64,000 nt of DNA from Thiothrix subterranea. Lineage in GTDB: Bacteria > Pseudomonadota > Gammaproteobacteria > Thiotrichales > Thiotrichaceae. The notes under the pieces are model-generated. The model was given only the letters and a program-made list of their open reading frames with translations. It did no database searches and was not told the origin of the DNA. Location: NCBI RefSeq assembly GCF_030930995.1, contig NZ_CP133217.1:3090001-3154000 (forward strand). Reading direction: 5' to 3'. A program made the position numbers and the translations under genes. Positions 1-5,658 of the stretch are shown one piece after another. Within the stretch, counting starts at the first letter, position 1, and every line of letters starts with the position of its first letter.

Positions 1-166
1 CTTTATCTAATTCTCTAATCTCTGGATATTTTGACGCTACCCGCCCATATTCAATAGATGAAACTTCATCTTTACGCCTAAAGAAATCATGAGGCAATTC
101 TTGAATATGCGCCATGCCGATAATTTTTTCTTCAATCAGATTGATAGAATCTTGTAGCTTTTCCAT
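1..166 (-). CDS. Partial hypothetical protein running off the left edge
   Basis: A minus-strand open frame starts at an ATG at 166 and stays open to the window edge (55 codons seen). The protein begins MEKLQDSINLIEEKIIG and is rich in Glu, Lys and Ile, which suggests a helical start. I do not recognise the family. No strong ribosome-binding site is visible before the ATG, so the start is uncertain. It is divergent from the duplicated small genes at 279-760 and lies inside the integrated island. Confidence 0.4.
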   Translation of the reverse strand, partial: MEKLQDSINLIEEKIIGMAHIQELPHDFFRRKDEVSSIEYGRVASKYPEIRELDK

Positions 167-256
167 TATTTAAAATCCATTAGTTATAAAGATTTCATTA
201 TATCACTAATTAGATTCATATCCATTATTAACAATAAGCGATATAATAAAAACCTT

Positions 257-757
257 AACCAAAACAGGAGCATATAACGTGCCATCTTCCGAAATGACAA
301 CACACACCTTTAACAACCAAGAAACTGAACTGTTGCAGATCATCCAGATGCATACCCGCTGCTCTGAGAAATCCGCCATAGAATTGCTTACCGACATAAA
401 GCACTTGGTAGACGGAAAAACCGAATCCATGAAATTCCGAGGCAATACTGCTAATAAAATGGTTTCACACCCCGACACGGACAGAAAACGCGGCTTTTTT
501 TAACTGTCAACTCAACCAAAACAGGAGCATATAACGTGCCATCTTCCAAAATGACAACACACACCTTTAACAACCAAGAAACTGAACTGTTGCAGATCAT
601 CCAGATGCATACCCGCTGCTCTGAGAAATCCGCCATAGAATTGCTTACCGACATAAAGCACTTGGTAGACGGAAAAACCGAATCCATGAAATTCCTGGGC
701 AATACTGCTAATAAAATGGTTTCACACCCCGACACGAACAGAAAACGCGGCTTTTTA
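257..757 (+). repeat. Tandem duplication, period 257 bp, of a whole small gene with its leader
   Basis: The block 257-500 recurs at 514-757 with the same offset throughout. Each copy includes the ribosome-binding site (AAACAGGAGC), the GTG start and the full 74-codon frame. Only a few substitutions separate the copies; the visible ones change Glu5 to Lys, Arg54 to Leu and Asp67 to Asn. The near-identity indicates a recent duplication. Confidence 0.9.
279..503 (+). CDS. Small hypothetical protein, tandem copy 1 (74 aa)
   Basis: The frame starts at GTG 279 with AGGAG eight bases upstream, and encodes 74 residues ending in a basic tail (DRKRGFF). The protein is polar, with a likely helix around ETELLQIIQMHTRCSEKSAI, and has no signal peptide or membrane segment. 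I do not recognise a family. A near-identical second copy follows at 536. Keeping both frames and both ribosome sites intact suggests the gene is real and that dosage or diversification is tolerated. It lies in the island next to two toxin-antitoxin modules, but nothing in the sequence shows that it belongs to one. Confidence 0.55.
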   Translation: MPSSEMTTHTFNNQETELLQIIQMHTRCSEKSAIELLTDIKHLVDGKTESMKFRGNTANKMVSHPDTDRKRGFF

Positions 758-760
758 TAA
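536..760 (+). CDS. Small hypothetical protein, tandem copy 2 (74 aa)
   Basis: Second copy of the duplicated gene, with the same GTG start and AGGAG spacing as the first. It differs from copy 1 at residues 5 (Lys), 54 (Leu) and 67 (Asn), and its last residue is Leu instead of Phe. A good intrinsic terminator follows 25 bases after the stop codon, so the two copies probably form one short transcript. Function unknown. Confidence 0.55.
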   Translation: MPSSKMTTHTFNNQETELLQIIQMHTRCSEKSAIELLTDIKHLVDGKTESMKFLGNTANKMVSHPDTNRKRGFL

Positions 761-785
761 GCTATTTTCTGACCACTGACAGAAC

Positions 786-813
786 AAAAAGCCGGATAAA
801 CTCCGGCTTTTTT
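786..813. terminator. Intrinsic terminator after the duplicated genes
   Basis: The hairpin AAAAAGCCGGA-taaac-TCCGGCTTTTT ends in a T run on the plus strand. The A run on the other side would let it work in both directions, so it could also stop leftward transcription from the chpSB operon. Confidence 0.85.
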
Positions 814-870
814 CTGTTCAGGTTTTACTATTCAGCGAGTGGATAACATGCCGCCTCTTGTCGCCTCACA

Positions 871-954
871 TTAGGTGTCAAAGCGGGCTTGTAATACCTT
901 CGTCAACTTGTGCATCAGTTCTGCTCTGATCAGCATGTTGGCGGCTTTTGTCAT
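871..954 (-). pseudogene. 27-codon remnant resembling the start of an HTH-type antitoxin
   Basis: A tiny frame starts two bases after the chpB stop codon and reads MTKAANMLIRAELMHKLTKV before ending after 27 residues. The opening resembles the first helix of XRE-family antitoxins of the HigA type, but the DNA-binding part is missing. It may be the truncated remains of a third gene in the toxin-antitoxin operon or a chance frame. The family resemblance is from memory. Confidence 0.25.
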
Positions 955-956
955 AT

Positions 957-1310
957 TTATTCGATGATACCGGCGAGTATTTCAAGCACTTCATCGACAA
1001 TGCTATCAGGTGCGGTTTCTATTCGTTTCGCCCCTCTGCCCACTAGATCAAGGGTTCTTACTGCGCTAACCAGAATAACGCCTTGTGTTTCCGTTCCACT
1101 GCCCATTAATGGCACGGCGAACCCTGCTACCCGTGCAAGATTGCCGCCTTGGGTAATCGGGGCAACCAAAGCAGTTCCGACAGTGTTATTGAACTCACGG
1201 GTCGAAAGCACCAATGCGGGGCGCATATCGCCTTGCATCTCACGCCCCACAGTTGGGTTAAAACTCACCCTCACAATATCGCCACGCTCAAACCCGCCGC
1301 GCTTTACCAT
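957..1310 (-). CDS. chpB: ChpB/MazF-family endoribonuclease toxin
   Basis: A 117-residue protein of the MazF/PemK (CcdB-like fold) toxin family, closest in my recollection to E. coli ChpB. The start MVKRGGFERGDIVRVSFNP, the central RPALVLS strand and the VAPITQGG motif are typical. Family members cleave mRNA at short sequences and stop growth when the antitoxin is lost. The start overlaps the end of the upstream antitoxin gene by 7 bases, which implies translational coupling. Length is normal and no key segment is missing, so I expect an active toxin. It lies in the integrase-bearing island, where such pairs often stabilise the element. Confidence 0.93.
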   Translation of the reverse strand: MVKRGGFERGDIVRVSFNPTVGREMQGDMRPALVLSTREFNNTVGTALVAPITQGGNLARVAGFAVPLMGSGTETQGVILVSAVRTLDLVGRGAKRIETAPDSIVDEVLEILAGIIE

Positions 1311-1570
1311 ACTTCATTCCCCGTCGCTGGTAGGTTGTCCCATTCGGTTACGGCTGTTGGGATAGGTGCGGATGGGTCACACTTACTTAGCAGGTCTGCT
1401 AATTTGTATTTTTTGCGTCTAGTCGCTGATTTTGGCTGTAATGTGAGCTTGCCGCCTTCGATGCTCATTTCTACTTTTGCGCCTGCTTCCAGCCCTAACA
1501 TGGATAACCATTGCTTAGGGATTACCACAGCGACGGAATTACCGACGGTGCGCAATGTTGCGGTGGTCAT
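1304..1570 (-). CDS. chpS: ChpS/MazE-family antitoxin (AbrB-type)
   Basis: An 88-residue antitoxin. Residues 1-50 form a SpoVT/AbrB-like DNA-binding domain (TLRTVGNSVAVVIPKQWL then a LEAGAKVEMSIEGGKL swapped-hairpin segment). The acidic, Trp-containing C-terminus (VTEWDNLP) would bind the toxin. The ribosome-binding site AAGGAGGA lies six bases before the ATG. The gene comes first in the pair and overlaps chpB, the usual order that keeps antitoxin in excess. It probably represses its own promoter through the inverted repeat upstream at 1614-1631. Confidence 0.93.
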   Translation of the reverse strand: MTTATLRTVGNSVAVVIPKQWLSMLGLEAGAKVEMSIEGGKLTLQPKSATRRKKYKLADLLSKCDPSAPIPTAVTEWDNLPATGNEVW

Positions 1571-1602
1571 TCTGCATCCTCCTTAGTTGGTTGATAGCTT
1601 CC

Positions 1603-1631
1603 ATTATAGTTGTATTTTCCATAAAGAAAAT
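1603..1631 (-). promoter_or_regulatory. chpSB promoter and candidate operator
   Basis: On the minus strand a perfect TATAAT sits at 1608-1603, 33 bases before the chpS start. The inverted repeat ATTTTC(1614-1619)/GAAAAT(1626-1631) lies where the -35 region would be. An operator overlapping the promoter is the expected arrangement for an autoregulated MazE-type antitoxin. The assignment is inferred from position and symmetry. Confidence 0.45.
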
Positions 1632-1640
1632 TCTATTTTA

Positions 1641-1670
1641 TTCAGCACTTACCCTGTAACCGCGCTGTCA
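1641..1670. repeat. Direct repeat copy 1 of the proQ-like gene 3' end
   Basis: These 30 bases match 2626-2655 at 29 of 30 positions. The second copy is the last codons and stop of the ProQ-like gene, so this is a displaced piece of that gene. The repeats bracket the brnTA pair and the 107-codon gene, consistent with insertion or recombination between duplicated ends. Confidence 0.85.
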
Positions 1671-1722
1671 TGCGCATATCTTGGGCAACGATAATCGGCA
1701 GTGTTCTTTTTTTGTCGCTCAT
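1642..1722 (-). pseudogene. 26-codon minigene ending in the ProQ-like C-terminus
   Basis: A minus-strand frame with an ATG at 1722 reads MSDKKRTLPIIVAQDMR and then the tail TARLQGKC with stop. Those last eight residues are identical to the end of the ProQ/FinO protein at 2627-3166. The frame is probably a deletion remnant of a second proQ-like gene. A functional micro-protein cannot be excluded. Confidence 0.45.
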
Positions 1723-1732
1723 TGCCGCTAGG

Positions 1733-2056
1733 CTAGTGGGGTGCAACCATGTTGCACCCCTTGCAGTAGTTTACTTTCAGAAAGCGAGTCAAGGTTAAAG
1801 TGAACGGGCTACGCCCGACCTTGACACGTAAGCAGGCCGGGGAATAGCAGGCAAAAAAAAGCCGCATCAGGTGCGGCTCTTCGGGGTCAATGATGTGATC
1901 GTCTGGTATGGGTTCGCGGCGCTTGTGCTTGTGTAGGCGGCTGCCTTCGCACCACGGACAACCGCCGTGATTCCTGCATGAATTAGCAATGAGTTTGCCG
2001 CCTGTATGCGGCTTGCGTCGCTCTTTGCCGTGCTTAACGGCTTTGTCTATGCTCAT
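1733..2056 (-). CDS. Small Cys-containing hypothetical protein (107 aa as read)
   Basis: The first ~60 residues look like a conserved small protein: MSIDKAVKHGKERRKPH, then a CRNHGGCPWC cluster (a possible zinc knuckle) followed by HKHKRREPIP. The last ~45 residues look unlike it and are encoded across an intrinsic terminator at 1853-1878 and the perfect hairpin at 1738-1760. The ancestral protein therefore probably stopped near residue 62, and the frame now reads through. Its start is three bases after the brnA stop codon on the same strand, so it may be co-transcribed with brnTA. Function unknown. Confidence 0.5.
   Translation of the reverse strand: MSIDKAVKHGKERRKPHTGGKLIANSCRNHGGCPWCEGSRLHKHKRREPIPDDHIIDPEEPHLMRLFFACYSPACLRVKVGRSPFTLTLTRFLKVNYCKGCNMVAPH
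1738..1760. repeat. Perfect 10-bp hairpin inside the end of the 107-codon frame
   Basis: GGGGTGCAAC-cat-GTTGCACCCC is a perfect inverted repeat with a 3-base loop. Neither side has a T run, so it is not a standard terminator. It could be an RNA-processing or protein-binding site. Confidence 0.6.
1853..1878 (-). terminator. Intrinsic terminator, minus strand, inside an open frame
   Basis: Reading leftward, the stem AGCCGCA/TGCGGCT (1860-1866 with 1872-1878, 5-base loop) is followed by eight T residues (the A run 1853-1860). It would end the brnT-brnA-small-gene transcript. It lies within the 107-codon frame and not after it. Confidence 0.75.
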
Positions 2057-2058
2057 GG

Positions 2059-2346
2059 TTACGCCGCTTGCTGATGATCAGCAACATAGGATTTCAGCAC
2101 ATCATCTAGCCGGGTTTGCCAGCCATCACCGCCGCGCTTGAAGTATTCCAACACATCGGGACTCAAACGGATTGAAACGGCAATTTTGACCGCTTCTCGC
2201 TGTTTGCCGCGTGTTGCTTTGCCAATAACCCGCCCTTGGTGGCTGATGGTTGCCCCTTCCCAAAAATCCGCCACGGCTTCAGCGTCTTCAGGGTCATAGG
2301 GCATTTCGTCAAAAGGTAACATTTGAGAAGTAGTAGCGCTTTTCAT
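2059..2346 (-). CDS. brnA: BrnA-family antitoxin
   Basis: A 95-residue protein ending in the BrnA ribbon-helix-helix signature: VSIRLSPDVLEYFKRGG, then GWQTRLDDVLKSYV. It would neutralise BrnT and repress the operon. From the first ATG it overlaps brnT by 38 bases. A second ATG (codon 9, position 2322, MLPFDEMPYDPED) gives a smaller overlap and is an equally good start. In this family the toxin gene comes first, as here. Confidence 0.9.
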   Translation of the reverse strand: MKSATTSQMLPFDEMPYDPEDAEAVADFWEGATISHQGRVIGKATRGKQREAVKIAVSIRLSPDVLEYFKRGGDGWQTRLDDVLKSYVADHQQAA

Positions 2347-2581
2347 GCTTTTCCGCCTTGCGCACTGAGATCAGGTGCGCTCCTGTTGATCGTTCTACCC
2401 ACACAACAAAAACCACTTCGCCATGCAACATGCACAAACTCTGCATCCTGCGCTCTCCGTAATTTTGCCGCACGTCTTCTTTGGAAATCATGGGCAAATC
2501 AAAAACGGTTTCACAGTCAGCAAAATCTATCTGATGGTTTTTTATGTTGAGTTCCCGTTTTTGTTCATCCCATGTATTCAT
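2309..2581 (-). CDS. brnT: BrnT-family ribonuclease toxin
   Basis: A 90-residue toxin of the BrnT (RelE-like fold) family. The N-terminal stretch NIKNHQIDFADCETVFD and the C-terminal HLISVRKAEKHEKRYY match the family pattern, including the Arg/Lys/His-rich active region. BrnT toxins cleave RNA and block translation. It precedes and overlaps brnA. A perfect palindrome lies 8 bases upstream of its start and probably serves as the operator for the BrnA-BrnT complex. The length is normal for the family. Confidence 0.9.
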   Translation of the reverse strand: MNTWDEQKRELNIKNHQIDFADCETVFDLPMISKEDVRQNYGERRMQSLCMLHGEVVFVVWVERSTGAHLISVRKAEKHEKRYYFSNVTF

Positions 2582-2588
2582 GATTTTA

Positions 2589-2600
2589 TTGTATATACAA
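2589..2600. promoter_or_regulatory. Palindromic operator candidate for brnTA
   Basis: TTGTATATACAA is a perfect 12-bp palindrome centred about 13 bases upstream of the brnT ATG, where the promoter should be. Ribbon-helix-helix antitoxins bind such sites. Function inferred from position and symmetry. Confidence 0.5.
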
Positions 2601-2625
2601 AAAAACAGACAAACCAGAATTAATA

Positions 2626-2655
2626 TTCAGCACTTACCCTGTAACCGTGCTGTCA
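2626..2655. repeat. Direct repeat copy 2 (authentic proQ-like gene end)
   Basis: This 30-base segment is the true C-terminal coding end and stop codon of the ProQ-like gene. Copy 1 is at 1641-1670, with one mismatch. Confidence 0.85.
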
Positions 2656-3166
2656 GGGTGTCGGTTGCAAGCTGGCGTTGATAGTCGGTAATGGTTCCGT
2701 CGGGTGAGCCGTCGAGGTGATAGCGGTCTGTTCCGCCCTGAATGTTTTGCAGGTAAACGCCGTGATTGACGTGCATTCTCAGCAGCTTTTGCACGACCTT
2801 CTTGCTTGCGCCGGGAAATTGCTCTTCGTTCACCAGTCGGAATATATCCTTCTCTATGCCAATCGCGAGCGGATGGAAGTCGAACCAGACGCGGAAGGCG
2901 TTTAGGCGGTCGTTCAATTCGCGCAACTTGAGTTGAGAAGGTGGCGTTACCTGCTTTTTTGGGGCTGGTGGTTTGCGCGGTTTCTTGGGTTTGGCGTTGG
3001 CGGGTGGTTTGGACTTGGGTTTGCCCTGCCCTGCACGCTGCACTTGTGGCAGTTCTTCACGCCGGATGATGCGCTTACCCGTGCGCTGTACCGGACCACT
3101 AGGCGATGCGCTGGGGGTGGTTGGTTTGCGGGTGATGGTCAATGTTTTTTTCGGGGTGTCGGTCAT
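2627..3166 (-). CDS. ProQ/FinO-domain RNA chaperone with basic N-terminal tail
   Basis: The C-terminal ~110 residues carry the FinO/ProQ RNA-binding domain: LNAFRVWFDFHPLAIGIEKDI, then a RMHVNHGVYLQ segment and DRYHLDGSPDGTITDYQ. The first ~70 residues are a disordered Pro/Lys/Arg-rich tail. Such proteins bind the 3' hairpins of RNAs and help sRNA pairing. On mobile elements, FinO/ProQ relatives control transfer or copy number. I place the start at ATG 3166 because GAAGGA lies upstream at good spacing; a TTG at 3172 is the alternative. It sits just downstream of the integrase gene on the same strand. Confidence 0.88.
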   Translation of the reverse strand: MTDTPKKTLTITRKPTTPSASPSGPVQRTGKRIIRREELPQVQRAGQGKPKSKPPANAKPKKPRKPPAPKKQVTPPSQLKLRELNDRLNAFRVWFDFHPLAIGIEKDIFRLVNEEQFPGASKKVVQKLLRMHVNHGVYLQNIQGGTDRYHLDGSPDGTITDYQRQLATDTLTARLQGKC

Positions 3167-3181
3167 GTCCAAACTTCCTTC

Positions 3182-4450
3182 TCAGGTATTGATTGCCGCC
3201 GTAGCGGTCTTGGATGTGGATAGTTTACCGGATGTCAGGCTTAAGAGCTTGTCGGTGATGGTCTGCATGGGTTCTCTGAGGCTTTCCACGTCGGTCACGA
3301 TGTAACCGCCGGTTACGTCCGCCGCGCCGGTCTTGTGATTGATCAGGCGCTTCAGGGTGTAACCGCGCACACCGCTGTTTTCGGCAGTCGTGGTAAATGT
3401 CCTTCTCAGGTCGTGCATTGCCCACTGAATGTTTGTCCTGGCACGGATGGCTTTAATCACTTCTTCCACGCTGGACAGGGGCGAGGTGTTATCAGTCGCC
3501 CGGAATACTAAGCCGCTGCCCTGCCCGCTTCGGGCTTGCCATTGGGTTAACAGATCGCGGGTGTAGGTGGTAAGCGGGAGCGTGTGACTGTGGTGGTTTT
3601 TGGTGTCTTCCAGTTTGATGGTGTTGTTCTTCAGGTCGATATTTTCCCATAGCAAGTTGCTGGACTCGCTGCGCCGGTAGCCACTGAAGAGGGTTAGCAG
3701 GAAATAGACACGCGCCTTCTCAGCGAGTGCGCCGCCGTACCATTCCGGCAGTGAGTTCACCGCTTCATACCAGATCGGCAGTTCGTCATTTTTGATAATG
3801 GTCTGTTTGCGGTCTACCCGGTTCCATGCGCGGCTGTGTGAGAGTCGCTTGACCGGGTTGGACTTGATCAGCGGTTGCTGATTGTCATCAAAGTATTCCT
3901 CAGCAGCATAATTAAAAATGCTACGTAACACGCGCATTTCGTTGTTTGCCCGCGCTGCGGAATGTTGGCTTCTTTCCCGGTGGCGCTCTTCGACCATATC
4001 ACGGGTGATACTGTTCAACGGCAGTGACTCCCAGTCGGGAAAGCCGACACGAATAGAGCGCTCATAATCGGCAATGGTGGCGGGCTTCAGATTCTTGTGC
4101 GATGTCAGATAATCCTTGAACACTTTACCCAAGGTCATGTTGGCGAATTGCTGTGCCTCTGCCCTGCCCTGCTTTTGCTGGTAACTGGTTTGGCGGGTGG
4201 TGGCTATCAGCGAGAGTTCTGCTAGGGCTTTTTCACGGGCTTGGGTAACGGTCATGTCAGGGAACCGCCCCAAGGTGACACGCGCCGCCTTGCCTTCGAG
4301 GTGTTTCCTCACCTGAAACGATTTCGCGCCCGGCGGGGTAATCATCAGCAGCAAACCATTAACCTTCAGATCGTAGACGTAACGTCGCCCACTGTTGGGT
4401 GGTTCGAGCGCATCCAACACCGTCTTGGTGAAATTGAGTTTTTCCGGCAT
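3182..4450 (-). CDS. Tyrosine-type site-specific integrase of the island
   Basis: About 422 residues from ATG 4450, chosen because AGGAGG lies five bases upstream; the frame opens 48 bases earlier without such a site. The order is an N-terminal arm-binding domain of the DUF4102 type (YDLKVNGLLLMITPPGAKSF), a core-binding helical domain, then the catalytic domain with Arg in FSGYRRSE, His-x-x-Arg in HDLRRTF, His in INHKTG and the Tyr nucleophile in GGYIVTD. All catalytic residues are present. It lies next to the tRNA-Leu fragment at 4651-4705, its likely attachment site, so it is the enzyme that inserted the element extending leftward out of the window. Confidence 0.95.
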   Translation of the reverse strand: MPEKLNFTKTVLDALEPPNSGRRYVYDLKVNGLLLMITPPGAKSFQVRKHLEGKAARVTLGRFPDMTVTQAREKALAELSLIATTRQTSYQQKQGRAEAQQFANMTLGKVFKDYLTSHKNLKPATIADYERSIRVGFPDWESLPLNSITRDMVEERHRERSQHSAARANNEMRVLRSIFNYAAEEYFDDNQQPLIKSNPVKRLSHSRAWNRVDRKQTIIKNDELPIWYEAVNSLPEWYGGALAEKARVYFLLTLFSGYRRSESSNLLWENIDLKNNTIKLEDTKNHHSHTLPLTTYTRDLLTQWQARSGQGSGLVFRATDNTSPLSSVEEVIKAIRARTNIQWAMHDLRRTFTTTAENSGVRGYTLKRLINHKTGAADVTGGYIVTDVESLREPMQTITDKLLSLTSGKLSTSKTATAAINT

Positions 4451-4507
4451 ACCGCCTCCTGAAGGTTTGGTTTTGGTTCGGTTTTGATGGTAGCGCAAAC
4501 CGCCGCC

Positions 4508-4541
4508 GGGGTCATGTTTCTGACATTGGCGGGGTCATGTT
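4508..4541. repeat. Pair of direct repeats between int and att (GGGGTCATGTT)
   Basis: GGGGTCATGTT occurs at 4508-4518 and 4531-4541, 23 bases apart, between the integrase gene and the attachment site. Repeats in this place may be integrase arm-type binding sites. This is inference from position. Confidence 0.4.
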
Positions 4542-4650
4542 GTGGCGCGTACCTTGACGGGGTTGGGCGGTGTTTGGCGGGTTTATGGGTGGTGTGGTGG
4601 TCGGTTTCCCGTGGGTTTTTGGGTTGTTGTGGGTTTCGGTATCCCTAGCC

Positions 4651-4705
4651 CTTAAAATCTCTCGCTGGTAACAGCGTGCCGGTTCGAGTCCGGCTCCGGG
4701 CACCA
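4651..4705 (+). other. Attachment site: 3' part of a tRNA-Leu(UAA) gene
   Basis: From the anticodon loop (CTTAAAA, anticodon TAA) to CCA the sequence is the 3' half of a tRNA-Leu. It has a long variable arm CGCTG-gtaa-CAGCG, a T arm GCCGG-ttcgagt-CCGGC, and a 3' acceptor strand ending CCGGGCACCA. The matching 5' half (D arm, 5' acceptor GCCCGGA) is absent: bases upstream do not pair with the TCTCT anticodon stem. This is the duplicated end left by integration into a tRNA-Leu gene. The intact gene should lie at the other island end, beyond the left edge. Confidence 0.85.
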
Positions 4706-4706
4706 T

Positions 4707-5573
4707 TCATTTCGCTAGAAATCCGTTCAATCCCTGCTGCTGCACTTTCCGCCCCGCCATCTTCACGGCGTAATGCAACGCCTCCTCCAGCAATTGCCCC
4801 GTTGCCAACGCATGAATCAGGCAAGCGTTAAACACATCGCCCGCCCCCAACGTATCCACCACCTCAACCGCCAACGCTGGCGCATGAAAGACCACCCCAA
4901 GCTGATCAATTGCCCACGCACCTTCCGCCCCCCACGTACACGTCATCCACACTTTGCCGTGCTTGGCTTGCCGATCACGCAAAAAACTTTCCGCATCCTG
5001 AAACCCGTGTGCCTGCGCATACGCACGCGGAAACATCACCAAATCCACTTGCGGAATCAAATCTTCCAAGCCATCCCGCACTTTTTCGATTTCCAGCGAT
5101 ACCGGCTGGTCGAAAATATTGTCATGGGCATAAGCCAGCATGGTGGCAAGTTCAGCCACGTTACGCCCTTCAAAGTGCAACCAATCATAATGTGAAACCG
5201 GGATTCGGCAAAAATCCGCTGCCGTCAATTCCACCAAATCGCGGTGATGCACAATCGTGCGACTGCCATTTTGCTGATTCAGGGTGATGTAAGACACGGG
5301 GGATTTACCCGCTTGACGCACCGCGTATTCCAAACCAATGGATTTTTCGCCCAATGCGCTAAAAATGTGATCACCGTCATTGTCTTGCGCAATTAATCCG
5401 CAAAAATCACAGCGATGCAGGTGAGCCGCTAATACTTGCGCCACATTCGCGGCATTGCCGCCCGTCTCGCGCCACTGCTGCACCGCACGCATTTCCTCGT
5501 CTTCTTGTGGGTAATGCTCAACCACATTGACAATATCCAGCGTCGCATTGCCAGTTACTAAAATAAAACTCAT
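4707..5573 (-). CDS. PfkB-family carbohydrate kinase
   Basis: About 288 residues. The ATP-binding signature DTLGAGDVFNACL is near residue 245 and contains the catalytic Asp. The N-terminal GNATLDIVN and GGNAANVAQ motifs bind the sugar. Of the PfkB branches it resembles ketohexokinase-like and ribokinase-like proteins most, so it phosphorylates a sugar or nucleoside; the substrate cannot be read from sequence. I prefer the ATG at 5573 because AAGGA is well spaced from it; an ATG at 5585 touches that site. The stop codon is one base from the tRNA-Leu fragment, so it is the first backbone gene outside the island. Confidence 0.85.
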   Translation of the reverse strand: MSFILVTGNATLDIVNVVEHYPQEDEEMRAVQQWRETGGNAANVAQVLAAHLHRCDFCGLIAQDNDGDHIFSALGEKSIGLEYAVRQAGKSPVSYITLNQQNGSRTIVHHRDLVELTAADFCRIPVSHYDWLHFEGRNVAELATMLAYAHDNIFDQPVSLEIEKVRDGLEDLIPQVDLVMFPRAYAQAHGFQDAESFLRDRQAKHGKVWMTCTWGAEGAWAIDQLGVVFHAPALAVEVVDTLGAGDVFNACLIHALATGQLLEEALHYAVKMAGRKVQQQGLNGFLAK

Positions 5574-5658
5574 AAATTTTTTCATCCTTATGCAGTATTT
5601 TTTAAAATCCCGTGGTCGTAATCAGTGGGCAAAATGATAACGTCACAGGGGATTTATA

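Noticed and set aside
910-1586. Plus-strand frames opposite chpB and chpS
   Set aside because: They are shadows of the two recognisable minus-strand TA genes.
4512-4706. Minus-strand frame beginning MVPGAGLEPAR
   Set aside because: It is the antisense of the tRNA-Leu 3' end, a well-known source of false genes.
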